Shown piece after piece: positions 1 through 6,842 of a DNA stretch of 64,000 nucleotides. The notes below the pieces were generated by a model. The model worked only from the letters and a program-made list of their open reading frames with translations. It was not told where the DNA came from and ran no database searches. The translations under genes and the position numbers were made by a program. Origin of the DNA: Cupriavidus basilensis (lineage in GTDB: Bacteria; Pseudomonadota; Gammaproteobacteria; Burkholderiales; Burkholderiaceae); the NCBI RefSeq assembly GCF_000832305.1, contig NZ_CP010537.1, forward strand, positions 1,178,001 to 1,242,000. The letters are read 5' to 3'. How positions within the stretch are numbered: the first letter of the stretch is position 1; the number at the start of each line of letters is the position of its first letter.

Positions 1-201
1 CGAGACCAGGATCAGCGTCTTTTCCTGGTGCCCGATGTCGCCCTTCGGGGATAGCAGCTCCAGCTGGCAGCCACTGAGAAGGAGCATCGCTGCTCCACCG
101 AGAAATAGCCCCGCATGGCGGAGCCCTCCCTTGCAAGCATTCAGCCAAGCGCTGGATTCTCGCCGGACAGCAGCGTCTGCCCCGGCAAATGAGTTACGCA
201 T
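1..201 (-). CDS. cyoA: Cytochrome o ubiquinol oxidase subunit II, N-terminal part
   Basis: This is the first 67 codons of a gene that runs off the left edge. The product would be subunit II of the cytochrome bo3 quinol oxidase in the inner membrane. A hydrophobic stretch (residues about 31-43) ends in a lipobox, L-L-S-G with the lipidated cysteine at residue 45. It is followed by the segment LLSPKGDIG and then TLIL, the usual start of CyoA proteins. The ATG at 201 is preceded by AAGGTG at suitable spacing. The 30 residues before the hydrophobic segment are longer than in Escherichia coli CyoA, so an internal start is possible. The gene is divergent from a MocR regulator. The identification rests on the short N-terminal segment only. 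Confidence 0.8.
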   Translation of the reverse strand, partial: MRNSFAGADAAVRRESSAWLNACKGGLRHAGLFLGGAAMLLLSGCQLELLSPKGDIGHQEKTLILVS

Positions 202-393
202 AAGACACACCTTAGTTATGCATCACATAACCGGCGCGCGCGTCGGGACTGCCTGCCACGGCACGCTGGAAACCATCGCGAGAGAGGGGATTCCGCCGGA
301 CTGGCGGGAAACGCATACAAAGCGTTAAATGTATGGATTTGTGTGATGCTGCGGCGCATGATAATGTAAGACAAAGGCCATACATAAAGCAAA
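202..393. promoter_or_regulatory. Divergent promoter region cyoA / MocR with CATACA half-sites
   Basis: This 192-bp gap separates cyoA from the MocR regulator. CATACA at 314-319 faces TGTATG at 330-335, forming an inverted repeat with a 10-bp spacer. Two more CCATACA boxes lie at about 378-384 and 408-414, the latter inside the first codons of the regulator. Repeated half-sites near the start of a MocR gene fit an autoregulatory operator, but the assignment is inference. Confidence 0.4.
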
Positions 394-1797
394 ATGCATC
401 CCAGTAAATCCATACAAGATGACGACGACGGTCCGGGCTGGGCCGCCGCCTTCGTGCGCGGCGAGGGCGCGCGCTACCGGCAGATCGTTGGCTTCATCGA
501 GCGCGCGGTCGGGGACGGGCGCCTGAACCCCGGCGACCGCCTGCCGCCGCAGCGCGAGCTGGCCAGGCAGCTCGGGGTGGATCTCACCACGGTGACGCGC
601 GCGTTCACCGAGGCCAAGCGGCGCAACCTGATCGAGGCGCGCGGGGCGCTGGGCACCTTCGTCGCCCCGCCCAAGGTCGAACTGGCGCAGATGGTTGACC
701 TGAGCATGAACGTGCCGCCGCCGCCCGCCGGCGTGGACTTCCATGACTTGCTGCAGCGCGGCCTGTCGCAGGTGCTGCTGCGCACCGATGCGCACCTGCT
801 CATGACCTACCAGCTTGGTGGCGGCAGCAGGGCGGACCGGGCCGCCGGCGCCATGTGGCTGAAGCCGGTGCTGGAGTCGGTCAGCCCGCAGCAGTTGATT
901 GCCTGCCCCGGCGCCCAGGCCGCGCTGGCGGCGCTGATCCTCACGCTCACGCAGCCCGGCGACGCCATCCTCGCGGAGCCGCTGACCTATCCCGGCCTGC
1001 GCGCTGCGGCCGAGCAGCTCGGGCGCCGCGTGGTCACGGTGGCCACCGATGACGACGGCATGCGGCCCGATGCGCTGGAGCAAGCATTGCGCGAGCATGG
1101 CGCGCGCGCGATCTACCTCAACCCGACCATCCAGAACCCGACCACGCGGACCATGCCCGCGCACCGGCGCCGCGATGTCGCGCTGGCCGCGCAGCAGTGC
1201 GGCGCATGGATCATCGAGGACGATCCCTACTGGCTGCTCGGCAGCGACGCACCGCCGCCCGTGGCCCACTTCGCGCCGAGCCAGGTCTACTACGTTGCCA
1301 CGCTGTCGAAATGCCTGAGCCCGGGGCTGCGCACCGCCTATATCCGCCTGCCCGAAGCGCGCAGCCGGGCGGGCGTGCTGGCCGCGCTGCGCTCGTTCGC
1401 GTTGATGTCCACGCCGCTGTCGACAGCCCTGGCCACGCAGTGGATCCACGAAGGCTCCGCCGCGCAGCTGCTGGCCGGGATCCGCACGGAAGCCTTCGCG
1501 CGGCGCGAGCTCGCACGGCAGTTGCTGTTCAGCGCGGACCAGGCTCCACCCAGCGGCATACACGTCTGGCACACCTTGCCGAGCTACTGGACTTCGCTGG
1601 CGCTGACGCAGGCCGCGCGTGCGCAGGATCTGCGTGTTACCGCTTCCGATGCGTTCCATGCCGGCCCCACGCCGCCCAATGCGATCCGCATCTCGCTGGG
1701 CGGCGTCGAGACGCGCGCCCATCTTGCTGCCGCGTTGAAGAAGCTGGCTGAGTTGTTGGTGCGAAGGCCGCAGATGTCGCGGGAGATTGTGGTTTAG
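394..1797 (+). CDS. MocR-family (GntR-aminotransferase) transcriptional regulator
   Basis: The product (467 aa) has an N-terminal GntR-type winged helix (residues about 25-95: RLPPQRELARQLGVD, then TTVTRAF) joined to a fold-type I aminotransferase domain. The PLP-binding lysine is Lys306 in the motif ATLSKCLSPGLR, and the Asp motif IIEDDPYW is present. Such proteins use PLP or its amino-acid adduct as a signal and usually control a neighbouring gene and themselves. The divergent neighbour is cyoA, a possible but unproven target. CATACA repeats lie in the shared promoter and the first codons. The ligand cannot be deduced. The domain order and both signature regions are intact, so it is probably functional. 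Confidence 0.88.
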   Translation: MHPSKSIQDDDDGPGWAAAFVRGEGARYRQIVGFIERAVGDGRLNPGDRLPPQRELARQLGVDLTTVTRAFTEAKRRNLIEARGALGTFVAPPKVELAQMVDLSMNVPPPPAGVDFHDLLQRGLSQVLLRTDAHLLMTYQLGGGSRADRAAGAMWLKPVLESVSPQQLIACPGAQAALAALILTLTQPGDAILAEPLTYPGLRAAAEQLGRRVVTVATDDDGMRPDALEQALREHGARAIYLNPTIQNPTTRTMPAHRRRDVALAAQQCGAWIIEDDPYWLLGSDAPPPVAHFAPSQVYYVATLSKCLSPGLRTAYIRLPEARSRAGVLAALRSFALMSTPLSTALATQWIHEGSAAQLLAGIRTEAFARRELARQLLFSADQAPPSGIHVWHTLPSYWTSLALTQAARAQDLRVTASDAFHAGPTPPNAIRISLGGVETRAHLAAALKKLAELLVRRPQMSREIVV

Positions 1798-2499
1798 GGG
1801 CGGGGCGTTGGGGGGGCGGGCGACTGTCGCTAGTGCGGCGTTCCATTGGTCCAGATGAAGGGCTTGGAGTTGGCTTTGGTGTTGTGGTGAGCGATGTCCA
1901 TCGTTGATGGTGTCGACCAGCTTCGGCATGATGCCGAGGTGGGCGTGAAGGCATCGCGCTGCAGGGTTGGTCGCGGTTTCTTTTCGCGGCGTTGGCTTTT
2001 GGACCCAACAGCCATACGACATCCCCCTGCGGGGGCTGCCGGTCACTCTTCTTTGCGTCGGCAAAGAAGACTAACGAGAAGAAAGCCGACCCTGCCGGGG
2101 GCAGAGCAATCGGGCTTGTCGACCTCGTTGGTTTCGTCGTGCGGCCTGCGATTCTGCTCGCATCTGCCGGTACCGGTTTGACTGGCCACGAAGTTGCGGG
2201 CGTCCCGTTTTCGTCGTGGGCGCGGTGGCACCGCCGCAATAGTTCTGAGGCATTCACCACCGCGCCCGCCCCGCCACAAAACCATCACGGCGTGACATAT
2301 CGTTGTGCTTTGCACTGGTACCGGCAGATGGGGGATTAGGCAAGGACACCGCTACCGAGTAGCCTCACCACGAAACCGGTGTCATTCACAGGATCGTGGC
2401 CATTCAAACCGGTAACGGCACGAGGCCATTAAAGCCCGCGGCCTGACCACGAAACCATGGGGCTGCGCAACCCCGACACGCCAGCCTCCTGCAAGGAGG

Positions 2500-2552
2500 T
2501 ACGACTCACTCACATAGGTAACACTTGAGTTCAAGCACATAGGTAACAGTTT
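2500..2552 (+). repeat. Left terminal inverted repeat of the IS
   Basis: These 53 bp align without gaps to the complement of 3744-3796 with few mismatches. Both begin TACGA, and each carries two tandem boxes of the type CACATAGGTAACA about 22 bp apart, a plausible double transposase-binding site. Confidence 0.75.
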
Positions 2553-2588
2553 TCTACCCTGCATGGGCGACCCTGAAAGGAGATGCCC

Positions 2589-3761
2589 ATGCCCTGGAGC
2601 GAGCTGAAACCCATGGACCAACGAATTTTGTTTGTGGTCGATCACGTCAAGGGTGTTGAGAGCATGAGCGCGCTGTGCGCGCGATATGGCGTCAGCCGGA
2701 AGACAGGTTACAAGTGGCTTGAGCGGTACGAAGCAGAGGGGCTGGATGGACTGGCCGAACGCAGCCGGCGTCGGCGTGAGCAGGATCGCGTGCCCTACGC
2801 GATCCGCCAGGCGATTCTGGCGCTGCGAACGCAGGGCGGGATGGAGCAAGGGCCGAAGAAGATCCAGAAGCTGCTGGAGGCCCGGTACGGGGCAGAGCTG
2901 GTGCCCTCGCGCACGACGATCTACAACGTACTTAAGCAAGCAGGACGGATCCTCCCACGGCGCTTGCGACGTCGTGTGATGCCGCACGAAGGCGTATTGC
3001 GCTCGACCCAGGAGCCGAACGGCTTGTGGAGTGCGGACTACAAGGGGCAGTTTCTGACGGGGGACCACCGGTGGTGTTACCCGTTGACGGTAATGGACCA
3101 TGCGAGCCGGTATCTGCTGGGTTGCAAGGGCTTGAACGGGCCCCAGTTGGTACCTACGCGTGCGGTCTTCGAGCAACTGTTCCGGCGCTACGGCTTGCCG
3201 GACCGGCTGCGCACGGACAACGGCGTTCCGTTCGCGAGTACGGGTAGCGCAGGGTTGTCGCAGTTGTCGATCTGGTGGCTGAAGCTGGGGATCGTGCCGG
3301 AGCGGATCGAGCGAGGGCATCCGGAGCAGAACGGTCGGCACGAGCGCATGCACCGCACGCTCAAGCGAGCGACGGCGCAGCCGCCAGCGGCCACGTTGAG
3401 CAGCCAGCAGCGTCGCATGGATGAATTCCGGCGCTACTACAATCGGGAAAGGCCGCACGAGGCGTTGGAGCAATGCACGCCGCAGAGTTGCTACACAAAG
3501 TCGATGCGGGCCTATCCGAGTCGTCTTGAGGAGATGAGCTACGCGAGCTACATCCTGCCGCACCGAGTGACGAAAGCGGGGCTGATCTACCAGGCGGGCA
3601 AGATCATCTATGTCGGTCATCTCTTGCAGGGCGAGGTGGTCGGATTGGAGGCAGTTGCCGATGGGATATGGCGTGTGCACTTCGGCCCCATTGCCATAGG
3701 ATTGATTGATGAACGCCAGGCGAAGCAGCACTACCTGACAATCAAAGTGTTACCTATGTGA
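2589..3761 (+). CDS. IS481-like DDE transposase
   Basis: The product (390 aa from the second ATG) has N-terminal helix-turn-helix segments (residues about 25-75, including ALCARYGVSRKTGYKWLERY) and an rve-type integrase core. Core landmarks are the WSADYKGQF strand with the first Asp, the second Asp in RTDNGVPF, and the last Glu in a GHPEQNGRHERMHRTLK segment. That order matches IS481-family transposases. ATG 2583 abuts the ribosome-binding sequence GAAAGGAG, so ATG 2589, six bases further on, is the better start. The gene appears complete and fills nearly the whole element. Confidence 0.9.
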   Translation: MPWSELKPMDQRILFVVDHVKGVESMSALCARYGVSRKTGYKWLERYEAEGLDGLAERSRRRREQDRVPYAIRQAILALRTQGGMEQGPKKIQKLLEARYGAELVPSRTTIYNVLKQAGRILPRRLRRRVMPHEGVLRSTQEPNGLWSADYKGQFLTGDHRWCYPLTVMDHASRYLLGCKGLNGPQLVPTRAVFEQLFRRYGLPDRLRTDNGVPFASTGSAGLSQLSIWWLKLGIVPERIERGHPEQNGRHERMHRTLKRATAQPPAATLSSQQRRMDEFRRYYNRERPHEALEQCTPQSCYTKSMRAYPSRLEEMSYASYILPHRVTKAGLIYQAGKIIYVGHLLQGEVVGLEAVADGIWRVHFGPIAIGLIDERQAKQHYLTIKVLPM

Positions 3762-3796
3762 GTGAACTCGTTTGTTACCCATGTGGTTGATTCGTA
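3744..3796 (-). repeat. Right terminal inverted repeat of the IS
   Basis: Read on the minus strand it starts TACGAATCAACCACATGGGT and continues with a second CACATAGGTAACA box, mirroring the left end. It overlaps the last codons of the transposase gene. Confidence 0.75.
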
Positions 3797-3930
3797 CAAG
3801 GATCGCTTTCTTTGGGTTGCTTTTCTTGACGAGTAAAGAAAAGTGACATCTCACACGTTCCAAAACGGCCAACACCGTCCAGCCGCGCCAGCAGCTAGGA
3901 GCGCCAAAGAACTGGCCCCGCAGCCTTAAC

Positions 3931-5433
3931 TCAAGACCCCTTCACCAACTCAATCGCCCGCGCCAGCTTGCCAACCGCAGGCGCAATCTCCGCATCCGCA
4001 ACCCCGCCATAGCCGAGTACCAACCCGTTTTGCGCCTGCAGCGAATCAGCAAAATACGAAGACAGCGGTCGCGCTACAATCCCGTGCGCCAGCGCGAAAC
4101 GCGACACCAACTGGTCATTGGCATGCCGGAGTATGACGCTCAGGTGCAGCCCGGTATCGGTGCCCACGATCGCCACCTCGTCGCCGAGCTGGCGCTGCAG
4201 TTCGTCAATCAGCAACATCTGGCGCTCGCCGTAGATCTTGCGCATGCGCCGTACGTGCGCTGCGTAATGGCCATCGGAAATAAACTCCGCCAGCGCGGCT
4301 TGCACCGATAGCTGTCCGCCGCGATGCAACTCGGATTGCGCTACCGAGAAGGCGTCGACCAGTTCCGGTGGCACGATCAGGAAGGCGAGCCGCAGGCCGG
4401 GATAGAGCACCTTGGAGAAGCTGCCGACATAGATGGTGTTGCGGTGCGGGTCCAGCCCCTGCAGCGATGGCAAGGGTGCGCCCTGATAGCGGAACTCGCT
4501 GTCGTAGTCGTCTTCGATGATCCATGCGTTGTGGCGATGCGCCAGCTCCGTGAGCAGGCGGCGCCGCGCAAGGCTCATCACCACGCCGCTCGGGTATTGG
4601 TGAGAGGGTGTGACAAAGATCAGCCGTGGCGCGCTCTCTGGCGCAACCGGCGGCCGGATCCCGTGCTCGTCCACCGCGATGCCATCCATGCGCAGGCCCG
4701 CCGAGCGAAAGACACTGCGCGCGCCCCAATAGCATGGGTCCTCGACCCAGACCAGTTCGCCTGGGTCCGCGAGCAGGCGGGCGCAGAGATCGATGGCCTG
4801 GTGGCTGCCTTGCGTCACGATGATCTGCTCCGGCGAACAATCCACGCCGCGGGCGAGCGACAGGTACTCCGTGAGCGCGCGCTTGAGCGGCGGATGGCCA
4901 TGCCGGCTGCCATAGCCCAGTTGTTCCTGGCTGGCGGTCTTCCAGACCTTGGTGATCAGGCGTTGCCACACGCCGCGCGGGAACTGGCTGACATCCGGAA
5001 TGCCGGGCACGAACGCACCCACTTGCAGGTCGGATGCGCCAACGCTGGCCAGCAGTTCGCGCGCGCGCAGGGAGAGCCTGGATTGATCGGCGGGAAGCGC
5101 GGGTTCGCCGGCCCGGCCGGGGTCGGCGATGCGGGCGAGCAGGGCGGGGTCGGGGGCGGTGTCGCCAACATAGGTGCCGCTGCCGCCGTGCGTGTGCGTG
5201 TAGCCCTCGTCGGTGAGCCGCTCGTAGGCATAGAGGACCGTGTTGCGGGCAATGCTTAGTTCACGGGCTAGTTCTCGGGTGGGTGGCAACCGTGTGCCCG
5301 GGGATAGCTGGCCGGCGAGGATGGCCTCGCGGATGTCGTCGAACAACTGCCTGTTTAGCGGAGCGCCGGATCGTTCGGGCTGGCTCCAATGACTGCGCGC
5401 GAGAAGCCAATCGGTCAGCGGCGTCTCTCTCAA
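3931..5433 (-). CDS. MocR-family (PdxR-like) transcriptional regulator
   Basis: The product (500 aa) has a GntR winged helix near residues 20-90 (LPPTRELARELSIARNTV) followed by an aminotransferase-like domain with IIEDDYDSEFRY and the PLP-lysine motif GSFSKVLYPGLRL. The chosen start is TTG at 5433, preceded by GGAG. A paralogue at 54815-56317 also starts at TTG, has exactly the same length and begins with almost the same residues; the longer frame upstream has no such counterpart. The gene is divergent from the nitrilase-like gene at 5694. A 9-bp inverted repeat covers its start, suggesting autoregulation and control of the amidase or amine genes downstream. The effector is unknown. Confidence 0.88.
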   Translation of the reverse strand: MRETPLTDWLLARSHWSQPERSGAPLNRQLFDDIREAILAGQLSPGTRLPPTRELARELSIARNTVLYAYERLTDEGYTHTHGGSGTYVGDTAPDPALLARIADPGRAGEPALPADQSRLSLRARELLASVGASDLQVGAFVPGIPDVSQFPRGVWQRLITKVWKTASQEQLGYGSRHGHPPLKRALTEYLSLARGVDCSPEQIIVTQGSHQAIDLCARLLADPGELVWVEDPCYWGARSVFRSAGLRMDGIAVDEHGIRPPVAPESAPRLIFVTPSHQYPSGVVMSLARRRLLTELAHRHNAWIIEDDYDSEFRYQGAPLPSLQGLDPHRNTIYVGSFSKVLYPGLRLAFLIVPPELVDAFSVAQSELHRGGQLSVQAALAEFISDGHYAAHVRRMRKIYGERQMLLIDELQRQLGDEVAIVGTDTGLHLSVILRHANDQLVSRFALAHGIVARPLSSYFADSLQAQNGLVLGYGGVADAEIAPAVGKLARAIELVKGS

Positions 5434-5436
5434 TTC

Positions 5437-5482
5437 TTGGCTCCATCTGAAAATTTGTACCGGCACTATACAGTGGAGCCAA
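5437..5482. promoter_or_regulatory. Candidate MocR operator (9-bp inverted repeat)
   Basis: TTGGCTCCA at 5437-5445 and TGGAGCCAA at 5474-5482 are perfect inverted copies about 37 bp apart. They lie just upstream of the TTG start of the divergent regulator. The arrangement resembles the TTGGCAC/GTGCCAA pair before the GabR-like gene at 48617. The rest of the gap to 5694 shows no further clear signal. Confidence 0.5.
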
Positions 5483-5693
5483 CGGGCTTGTAGAGTAGAT
5501 CCCATCATGTCGCGGCATTACCACATAACCATTTCAACTAAGTAACAGACCGCCGGCGTAGCCCCCAGAAATGTGAAAGACCCGCTATTGAGCAGGCACT
5601 TAATTCACTACATAAATGCGATGGGGAAATGGCGAATATCCCCATATCGGTGCGTGCCGATGCACCAGTATGTTGTATTTATCGAGGCATTAA

Positions 5694-6593
5694 ATGAAGC
5701 GTTTTGCAGTAGCAGGTATCCAGATGCCGGTGTCGGCATTCGAAGAGAACATCACGCAGATGAATCGCTACCTGGCCCATGTCAGGCACCGCTTTCCGTG
5801 GGTCGACATGGTGATGTTCTCCGAGCTGGCGGCGTTTGGCCCGAGCCCGGCCAAGGCCGAGGAAATGCCGGGCGCAGCCGAGGCCCGCCTGTGCGAGATG
5901 GCGGCCAAGTACGGTTTGTGGCTGATCCCCGGCTCCTTGTTCGAGCGTCGTGACGGCGCGATCTACAACACCGCGCCGGTGATCGATCCCGCCGGGAACG
6001 TGGTTGCCCGTTTTCGCAAGCTGTTTCCCTTCCGGCCCTATGAGCAAGGCATCGCCGCGGGCAGCGAGTTCGTGGTGTTCGATGTGCCGGACGCGGGGCG
6101 CTTCGGCATCTCGATCTGCTATGACATGTGGTTCCCGGAGACGACCCGGACACTGGTTGCGATGGGCGCTGAAGTGATCCTGCACCCGACCATGACGGAC
6201 ACCATTGACCGCGACATCGAATTGTCGATCGTGCGGGCATCGGCGGCAACCAACCAGGTCTATTTTTTCGATATCAACGGTGTCGGTGACGGTGGCGTGG
6301 GCCGCTCCATCGTGGTGGATCCCGCTGGCTATGTGCTGCATGAAGCCGGCCCGGGCACCGCGGAGATCATCCCCGTGGAGATCGATTTCGAGAAGGTCCG
6401 GCGCGAGCGCGAGCGCGGCTTGCGCGGGCTTGGCCAGCCGCTCAAGAGCTTCCGCGACCGGGAGGTGGAGTTCCCGGTCTACCAGCGCAACAGCGGCGCG
6501 GATGCCTATCTCCACACGCTCGGCAAGCTGGTGAAGCCGGGTGTCCTGGAAGACGCACCACAGGCGGAAGTGACCGGGCCGGCGGGCGAGTAG
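5694..6593 (+). CDS. Carbon-nitrogen hydrolase (nitrilase superfamily)
   Basis: This is a cytoplasmic amidase-type enzyme of 299 aa. The nitrilase catalytic triad is visible: Glu44 in MFSELAAFG, Lys109 in FRKLFPF and Cys142 in ISICYDMWF. Length and spacing suit the family. The family cleaves C-N bonds in amides, nitriles and carbamoyl compounds; the substrate here is not evident. It is divergent from a MocR regulator and followed, after a hairpin, by an amino-acid decarboxylase gene. A role in amine or amide metabolism with that cluster is therefore inferred. The C-terminal 40 residues extend beyond the core fold. Confidence 0.88.
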   Translation: MKRFAVAGIQMPVSAFEENITQMNRYLAHVRHRFPWVDMVMFSELAAFGPSPAKAEEMPGAAEARLCEMAAKYGLWLIPGSLFERRDGAIYNTAPVIDPAGNVVARFRKLFPFRPYEQGIAAGSEFVVFDVPDAGRFGISICYDMWFPETTRTLVAMGAEVILHPTMTDTIDRDIELSIVRASAATNQVYFFDINGVGDGGVGRSIVVDPAGYVLHEAGPGTAEIIPVEIDFEKVRRERERGLRGLGQPLKSFRDREVEFPVYQRNSGADAYLHTLGKLVKPGVLEDAPQAEVTGPAGE

Positions 6594-6595
6594 CC

Positions 6596-6615
6596 GCCGG
6601 GGGCAAACCCCCGGC
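6596..6615 (+). terminator. Hairpin after the nitrilase gene
   Basis: GCCGGGGG (6596-6603) and CCCCCGGC (6608-6615) form an 8-bp GC stem with a four-base loop, starting three bases after the stop codon. There is no U-run, so efficiency is uncertain. The remaining 227 bp to 6843 hold the decarboxylase promoter, with no motif that I can assign. Confidence 0.5.
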
Positions 6616-6842
6616 ACGCCGCCAAGTTATTCCGGCGCGGCGAAAAAAAACGGAATTGAAATATCCAGGGGAAAGCGTGATTGCTGGCCCAATGGATAGC
6701 GCTTGCCCTCAAGGTTGCGATTGACCAGCTTGAAAAACGGGAGCCGGTGAATAGCGGGACGGAAATAAAACGGTCGTTCGATTAAACGGATTCGAAGTTG
6801 CAGATCCGCGCATTGAGATTATCTAGTTAGCAGAGGAATAAC

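Larger units (their letters stand above)
2498..3796. mobile_element. IS481-like insertion sequence
   Basis: The element is about 1.3 kb with one transposase gene and ends that match each other over 53 bp (2500-2552 and the complement of 3744-3796). Comparison with the uninterrupted copy of the surrounding repeat at 44942-44947 shows the insertion exactly: CAAGGA occurs once there but flanks the element here (2492-2497 and 3797-3802). That indicates a 5-6 bp target duplication. The exact left boundary is uncertain by one or two bases. Nothing looks degraded, so the element may be mobile. Confidence 0.85.
1981..3915. repeat. Long noncoding repeat, copy A (split by an IS)
   Basis: About 630 bp here (1981-2497 and 3797-3915) match the 44341-45055 region closely over their whole length. 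Shared landmarks are GGACCCAACAGCCATACGAC at the left, CATCTGCCGGTACCGGTTTG in the middle and CACACGTTCCAAAACGGCCA at the right. An insertion sequence interrupts this copy at CAAGGA. No conserved open frame is apparent: reverse-strand ORFs exist but change frame between copies. Internal inverted repeats (CATCTGCCGGTACCGGTTTG at 2161 against TTCAAACCGGTAACGGCACG at about 2403) suggest a structured element. Its function is unknown. Confidence 0.8.

Noticed and set aside
325..2064. Minus-strand frames in the long repeats starting with MSYGCWVQKP-type peptides
   Set aside because: They occur in copies A and B but end in different frames and have no conserved continuation, so they reflect the repeat sequence, not a gene.
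2382..3731. A 449-codon minus-strand frame over the transposase
   Set aside because: Opposite a complete DDE transposase and crossing the IS boundary; no motif seen.
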